Shown here: piece by piece, positions 60,004-64,000 of the stretch
How the letters are laid out: each line of letters begins with the position of its first letter
Numbering within the stretch: position 1 is the first letter of the stretch
DNA from: UBA6059 sp040222235
GTDB taxonomy: Bacteria; Bacteroidota; Bacteroidia; Cytophagales; Cyclobacteriaceae
Assembly (NCBI GenBank): GCA_040222235.1
Contig: JAVKDO010000006.1
Span: 5,341-69,340 of the forward strand
Direction of reading: 5' to 3'
Length of the DNA: 64,000 nucleotides
The notes under the pieces: model-generated
Databases searched by the model: none
What the model was told of the DNA's origin: nothing
The model's input: the letters and a program-made list of their open reading frames with translations, nothing else
Translations under genes and position numbers: made by a program

Positions 60004-61674
60004 TTATTGTTTCCAGCCTGGTCCTCGTACCGCCCTACCAGGAAATTTATTAGTGTGTTCACCATTGGCAAGCACTTGCTCCCCATTGACAAAGACATGC
60101 ACCATGCCTTCACTATACTGATGAGGCTCTTCGAAAGTAGCATTGTCTTGGATCTTGTTTGGATCGAAAATTGCCAAATCGGCAAAATAGCCTGGAGTTA
60201 TCTTTCCTCTTTTCTTGATTTTGAGTGTAGTGGCAGGAGCAAGTGTCAGCTTATGAATCGCCTCTTCCATGGGGATCACCTTTTCCTCTCTCACATATTT
60301 GCCCAGCAGTCGAGCAAAGTTGCCATACGCCCTGGGATGCGTGCTGGTCTTGATAAACGTACCTTCGGTCGCCAGCGATCCTGCATCTGACCCGAATCGC
60401 ATCCACGGAATCTGGATTTTCTTTTTGATATTTTCTTCAGTCATCATAAAGTAAACAGTACCAACACGACTGCCATCTGCGATTACCAAATCCATCATGG
60501 TCTCTATTGGATCTTTACCGAGAATCTCTGCTGCTTCGGTGAGGGTCTTACCTGTTAAGAAGCGCAGCGAATCATTCTTGAAGCCTACCAGTACTACATT
60601 GTCGGTCGATCCTGCGCCCAGGTATAGGTTTTCCCATTCATCGCTGGGAGTTGCGATTTCTTCTTTGAGTCTAGCGCGAGTAGCCGGGTCTTTCAGCCGT
60701 TCGGCCCAAGCTTCATATCCTCCAGCTTGCACCCATGGTGGCATAGATGCATTCAATCCCGTAGCACCCGCAGTATAGGTATACATGTCAGCTGTGATGT
60801 TCAGTCCGGCATTTCGCGCAGAGTCCACTTTAGCGATTACCTGATCCATTTTGTCCCAGTTATCACTACCCGCAGCTTTGAGGTGATAGATCTCAGCGTC
60901 TATGCCAGACTCACTGGAGATACGCAATAATTCATCGACGCTTTCAAGCAATCGATTACCCTCACTCCGCATATGTGAGATGTAAGTGCCGTTGTATTCG
61001 GCGGCCACTTCACACAGTGCGATGAGCTCTTCGGTACTTGCGTAAAAGGCTGGCGCATAGATCAATGAACTTCCGATACCCAAGGCACCTTCCTCCATCG
61101 CCTGTCTTACCAGAATGCGCATACTATCGAGTTCTGAATCAGTCGGTGGTCGATCATCTTTGCCGACTTGATGTATCCTAAGCGTAGTAGCCCCAACGAA
61201 GGAAGCAACATTAGGACTGATTCCTTTTTCCTCAAGGTATTCCAAGTATTCCCCTAATGTCGTCCAAGTCAGGTCAAACTTGATTTCCCCTTGGTTCTTG
61301 GTTTCATCCAGCCGCATTTCTTCCGATAGGGGGCCCATCGACCAGCCCTCACCGAATACCTCTAGTGTAACGCCCTGCTTGATGTCCCCCATAGATCGGC
61401 CATCTTCGATTAGGCTTTCTACTGCCCAACTCAGCATATTGATAAAGCCTGGAGCGACTGCCATTCCGCTCGCATCTACCGTCTTGATTGCGGTAGCTGA
61501 GGATAAGTCTCCGATGTAGGCTATGGTATCGGCATTGATACCGATATCGGCGGATACACCAGGCTGTCCCGTACCATCGTAGACCGTGCCATTAGCGATG
61601 ATGACATCAAAGGATTGTTGCTCAGCACAAGCAAAGAATACGGCGCATAGAAATATGAGGTAGAATTTGTTCAT
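60004..61674 (-). CDS. D-aminoacylase-family protein with an altered metal site
   Basis: A 556-residue exported protein from ATG 61674 (MNKFYLIFLCAVFFACAEQQ; lipobox FFAC). It has the N-acyl-D-amino-acid deacylase layout: IANGTVYDGTGQPGVSADI, TYISHMRSEGNRLLESVDEL, EIYHLKAAGSDN and a C-terminal YFADLAIFDPNKI. The first metal motif, normally GFIDxHxHDD, reads APGFINMLSWAVESL, so both histidines are gone, and the Cys-bearing segment reads EVFGEGWSMGP. His of TYISHMRSEG and EIYHLKAAG remain. The frame is intact. It is either a diverged enzyme subfamily with another metal arrangement, or inactive. It lies 9 bp upstream of the other amidohydrolase. Confidence 0.86.
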   Translation of the reverse strand: MNKFYLIFLCAVFFACAEQQSFDVIIANGTVYDGTGQPGVSADIGINADTIAYIGDLSSATAIKTVDASGMAVAPGFINMLSWAVESLIEDGRSMGDIKQGVTLEVFGEGWSMGPLSEEMRLDETKNQGEIKFDLTWTTLGEYLEYLEEKGISPNVASFVGATTLRIHQVGKDDRPPTDSELDSMRILVRQAMEEGALGIGSSLIYAPAFYASTEELIALCEVAAEYNGTYISHMRSEGNRLLESVDELLRISSESGIDAEIYHLKAAGSDNWDKMDQVIAKVDSARNAGLNITADMYTYTAGATGLNASMPPWVQAGGYEAWAERLKDPATRARLKEEIATPSDEWENLYLGAGSTDNVVLVGFKNDSLRFLTGKTLTEAAEILGKDPIETMMDLVIADGSRVGTVYFMMTEENIKKKIQIPWMRFGSDAGSLATEGTFIKTSTHPRAYGNFARLLGKYVREEKVIPMEEAIHKLTLAPATTLKIKKRGKITPGYFADLAIFDPNKIQDNATFEEPHQYSEGMVHVFVNGEQVLANGEHTNKFPGRAVRGPGWKQ

Positions 61675-61836
61675 GGTGGTTGTGATTGGGTGCATTAAGG
61701 TAAGAAAAAAATCATGCTGAACTGTTGAGAATATGCTAATTGAAATAGGGTGTCATTGAGAATATGGGAAAATTTTAGTTGATCGTTGATCAAGCGGAAT
61801 ATCCTGACAATCTTTATTCACTCTAACTCATGGATC

Positions 61837-63024
61837 ATGGATACGCAGGAATTATTAGCCATAGACAAGCTTCACTCACTACCGACTTTCCGCAGGTTTC
61901 CGGTAGCATTTGAGCGAGCCAGTGGATCGAAAGTGTGGGATGTCAACGGCAAGGAATACATCGACCTACTAGCGGGAATAGCTGTGCTCAATGTAGGGCA
62001 TTGTCATCCAAAAGTGACGGCAGCCATTGCCGAGCAGGCACAGCAGCTCATGCATATTTCAAACTTCTTTGTGACTCGGCCGCAGGTAGAACTTACCCAA
62101 AAACTGACCGAGCTCTCTGGCCTTCAATATGTATTCCTGAGCAATAGCGGAGCTGAAGCTGTGGAAGGTGCTATGAAGATTGCTCGGAAGTATGCCAGTA
62201 AAAATGGGCGTGGAGGTACCATCATTACTATGAAGAATGCCTTTCACGGTAGGACAATGTCTACTGTAGCGGCGACTGGAAAGCCGGCGATGATGATCGG
62301 ATTTGATCCTATACCTACAGGCTATTTGCATGTACCTTTCAATGATATTGAGGCTTTGGAAGCGATGATCTCAAATGATGTAGCGGCAATCATGCTCGAA
62401 ACAGTACAGGGTGAGGGTGGAATTAATGTTGCATCAGAAACTTACCTTAAACAGGTTAGAGCGCTCTGTGATCGAGAGAATATTGTGCTGATACTTGATG
62501 AGATACAATGCGGAATGGGACGAACGGGTAAGATGTTTGCACACCAGCATTTTGGCGTGATGCCCGATGTGATGCCACTAGCCAAAGGTCTGGGAGGTGG
62601 AATGCCTATCGGCGCTGTTCTCGCCAGCGATAGGGTGGGTGGAGCTATTGATCCTGGGGATCATGGTACCACATTTGGTGGTAACTCCATGGCTGCCGCT
62701 GCAGCACTAGCGACCATAGGTGTCATCGAAGATGAGGAACTATCGCAAAGCGCAGCGGATACGGGAGCCTGGCTCAAGTCTGAATTAACAGCTAGATTCA
62801 AAGGCCATCCATTAATCAAGGAAATCAGAGGCATGGGTTTGATGATTGGAATCGAACTAACCATTGAGGCTAAGCCATTGGTTTTGCAGATGCTTGAACA
62901 AGGAGTAATTGCGAATGCTACGGCCGGTAATACGATCAGATTGGTGCCGCCTCTCAACATCTCAAAAGAAGAGCTGCGTCAAGCGCTAGACGTCATAGCA
63001 AGTGTGATGGAAAGGGCAAAATAA
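61837..63024 (+). CDS. argD: class III aminotransferase, acetylornithine/succinylornithine transaminase-like
   Basis: A 395-residue PLP enzyme from ATG 61837; the longer frame from TTG 61786 adds 17 unlikely residues. It shows the class III markers GIAVLNVGHCHPKV, SNSGAEAVEGAMKIARKY, MKNAFHGRTMSTVAATG, QGEGGINVAS, LDEIQCGMGRTGKMFAHQ and the PLP-lysine region PLAKGLGGGMPIGA. ArgD-type enzymes convert N-acetylornithine to the semialdehyde in arginine metabolism. No other arg gene is in the window, so the symbol is tentative; a GABA or other omega-transaminase is possible. It is divergent from the amidohydrolase operon (162 bp between starts). Confidence 0.82.
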   Translation: MDTQELLAIDKLHSLPTFRRFPVAFERASGSKVWDVNGKEYIDLLAGIAVLNVGHCHPKVTAAIAEQAQQLMHISNFFVTRPQVELTQKLTELSGLQYVFLSNSGAEAVEGAMKIARKYASKNGRGGTIITMKNAFHGRTMSTVAATGKPAMMIGFDPIPTGYLHVPFNDIEALEAMISNDVAAIMLETVQGEGGINVASETYLKQVRALCDRENIVLILDEIQCGMGRTGKMFAHQHFGVMPDVMPLAKGLGGGMPIGAVLASDRVGGAIDPGDHGTTFGGNSMAAAAALATIGVIEDEELSQSAADTGAWLKSELTARFKGHPLIKEIRGMGLMIGIELTIEAKPLVLQMLEQGVIANATAGNTIRLVPPLNISKEELRQALDVIASVMERAK

Positions 63025-63050
63025 AAGCCATCTTCTCTGAGACGGCTTTT
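63023..63050 (+). terminator. intrinsic terminator after the aminotransferase gene
   Basis: AAAAGCC and GGCTTTT form a 7-bp stem (with an inner TC/GA extension past one mismatch), overlapping the stop codon. The trailing T run is short, part of the stem itself. Confidence 0.7.
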
Positions 63051-63145
63051 GCGTAAACTAATATGAAGTATGAAGAATTTTGTATTTCATTGTTGACTAT
63101 CATCCTTTGACAAAGGTTGATAACCAGCCTCGTCTTCGTTAACTA

Positions 63146-63185
63146 TTGATAGTAATATAATTATTAATGATAGCATTACTATCAA
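63146..63185. repeat. 11-bp inverted repeat in a convergent intergenic region
   Basis: TTGATAGTAAT and ATTACTATCAA are perfect complements separated by 18 bp that include a further GATAG copy. Flanking genes converge on this gap (63025-63253), so an operator role is unexpected; a terminator or decayed mobile palindrome is an alternative. Confidence 0.45.
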
Positions 63186-63253
63186 ATAACGACAGACTTG
63201 AAAAAAGGTTTATGTAGGGGGTGATTTTTTTTGTAGTGGCCTTAGTCAAAGAA

Positions 63254-63895
63254 CTAATTCTCGACCTGTTTGACAAAGCCATCCCAACCCTGGTTTTTTA
63301 GTCGGGCTTGTTCTCGCTTGGCCTTAGCCGGATCAGTAAACAGTCCATAGTACAGACGATAAAGGGTATTACTCTTGATCTGGACCTCTTCGACTCTGGC
63401 ACCCTTTAATGTGGCAGCTTTCCGAATGGCCGAGGCTTTGTCCTCAAAGCTGCCCAACTGGATCGTGTAGTGTGGCACTTTGAGGTCTGTAATATTGGAA
63501 CCCCGCAGGGCATCTTCTGAAGCGTAGAGTCTGACGTTGGCGGTACCCGGACCGATCATATCCAGTTTTTGAGCTGCTGCTTTGGACAGGTCGATGATCC
63601 TGTTCTTAGCATATGGGCCTCTGTCGTTGACCCGCACGGTCACCGACCTGCCGTTATCCTTATTTATTACTTTCACTTTGGTATCAAAGGGAAGGGTACG
63701 ATGGGCGGCAGTTAACCCATTCATGTTATAAACCTCGCCTGTAGCGGTAGGCTTGCCATTGAAGTTAGGGCCGTACCAGCTAGCAACACCTGTTTCGATG
63801 AGTTGTAAGCTGCTGGAAGATGGGGCGGAGGTTTTGCAGCCGAGGGTCAGTAATGTGAGCAATAATGAGATGGAGGCGAAGTAATGACGAGTCAT
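63254..63895 (-). CDS. rlpA: RlpA-family septal ring lipoprotein (lytic transglycosylase-like)
   Basis: A 213-residue lipoprotein from ATG 63895 (LLTLGC, Cys18); the upstream TTG start is unlikely. The double-psi beta-barrel domain (about 34-120) has the RlpA signatures TGVASWYGPNFNGKPTATGE, LTAAHRTLPFDTKV, RVNDRGPYAKNRIIDLSKAA. The C-terminal SPOR domain (about 135-212) contains HYTIQLGSFEDKASAIRKAA and LYRLYYGLFTDPAKAKREQA, binding denuded septal glycan. RlpA cleaves such strands during daughter-cell separation. Confidence 0.93.
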   Translation of the reverse strand: MTRHYFASISLLLTLLTLGCKTSAPSSSSLQLIETGVASWYGPNFNGKPTATGEVYNMNGLTAAHRTLPFDTKVKVINKDNGRSVTVRVNDRGPYAKNRIIDLSKAAAQKLDMIGPGTANVRLYASEDALRGSNITDLKVPHYTIQLGSFEDKASAIRKAATLKGARVEEVQIKSNTLYRLYYGLFTDPAKAKREQARLKNQGWDGFVKQVEN

Positions 63896-64000
63896 GCTAT
63901 TATATAAGGTATAATTTAGAGATAGATCCCTTTTCTTCAATTAAGGCCGCCAAAAGCACTATTTTGTTAAATAATGGATATTGTCCCATTTCCTTCAGAA

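Larger units (their letters stand above)
3614..61330. repeat. dispersed 10-bp word TTCCG(A/C/G)TAGG, 18 copies
   Basis: Copies with TTCCG on the plus strand: 6003-6012, 7864-7873, 15044-15053, 24528-24537, 29690-29699, 32120-32129, 43200-43209, 44112-44121, 46780-46789, 49824-49833, 57535-57544, 58990-58999, 61321-61330. Copies reading CCTANCGGAA on the plus strand: 3614-3623, 11676-11685, 16868-16877, 25261-25270, 25515-25524. About 0.4-0.5 copies are expected by chance for nine fixed bases. Seventeen lie in genes, in several reading frames, and one (11676) is intergenic. The variable base is G in 8, C in 5, A in 5 and never T. Most copies are preceded by further T. Function is unknown. Confidence 0.75.

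Noticed and set aside
1..64000. tRNA, rRNA, CRISPR, prophage or insertion sequence
   Set aside because: None seen: no cloverleaf with TTCGA arms, no regular spacer array, no transposase or integrase motifs in any frame.

Overview
The window looks like a chromosomal segment of a free-living, probably marine member of the Bacteroidota, most likely order Cytophagales. The gene content supports this: many signal peptides and Bacteroidota-style lipoproteins, PD40/OmpA and CarboxypepD_reg-like proteins, BNR and VCBS propellers, a MORN-repeat secreted protein, a Lacal_2735-type small protein, a DUF418 membrane protein and ECF sigma factors with partner proteins. Shine-Dalgarno sequences are weak or absent. 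I saw no rRNA, tRNA, CRISPR array, prophage or intact insertion sequence.

Layout. 1-6.9 kb: a 5'-truncated ECF sigma factor with an overlapping membrane/beta-barrel partner, an orphan 7TMR histidine kinase, ssb, a zinc-ribbon protein, a PD40 lipoprotein and a decayed aldo/keto reductase. 6.9-14.8 kb: two tandem beta-carbonic anhydrases, a GlxA-type regulator beside a DJ-1/PfpI lipoprotein, a MoaD-like/BNR pair, an ArsC-like protein and an alpha/beta hydrolase-lipoprotein pair. 14.9-24 kb: a giant BNR protein, a PD40-OmpA protein, hslV and the pyruvate dehydrogenase E2 gene. 24-33.8 kb: hydrolases, a residue-degenerate SRAP protein, an M20-like protein lacking metal ligands, a KASIII enzyme, a MORN protein, a bestrophin and an AlkD-like protein. 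33.8-41 kb: a scarred region with two VCBS paralogues (one truncated and joined to a DinB remnant), a PIN toxin-antitoxin pair between them, a zinc-type ECF sigma factor, an SRPBCC/AhpD-like/SRPBCC run and the intact DinB gene. 41-53 kb: two genes sharing an identical palindromic operator candidate, a serine hydrolase, an SLC45-like transporter, a methyltransferase, and envelope and hydrolase genes. 53-64 kb: a cytochrome c/IorA/IorB molybdenum oxidoreductase operon, a histidine kinase with an NMT1/THI5-like sensor, two amidohydrolases facing an ArgD-like aminotransferase, and RlpA.

Most genes are short independent units, and many encode periplasmic or cell-surface proteins. Clear co-transcription is seen for the sigma/partner pair, the carbonic anhydrases, MoaD-like/BNR, PIN/antitoxin, SGNH/CarboxypepD_reg, cytochrome c/IorA/IorB and the two amidohydrolases.

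The most unusual signal is not a gene. A 10-bp word, TTCCG(A/C/G)TAGG, occurs 18 times by my manual count, against about 0.4-0.5 expected by chance. It lies in several reading frames, once between genes, and in one orientation for the last nine copies. It may be a genome-wide DNA signal (chi-like, uptake or segregation) not described for this group as far as I know. Other points of interest are enzyme paralogues that have lost catalytic residues and the paired palindromic operators.
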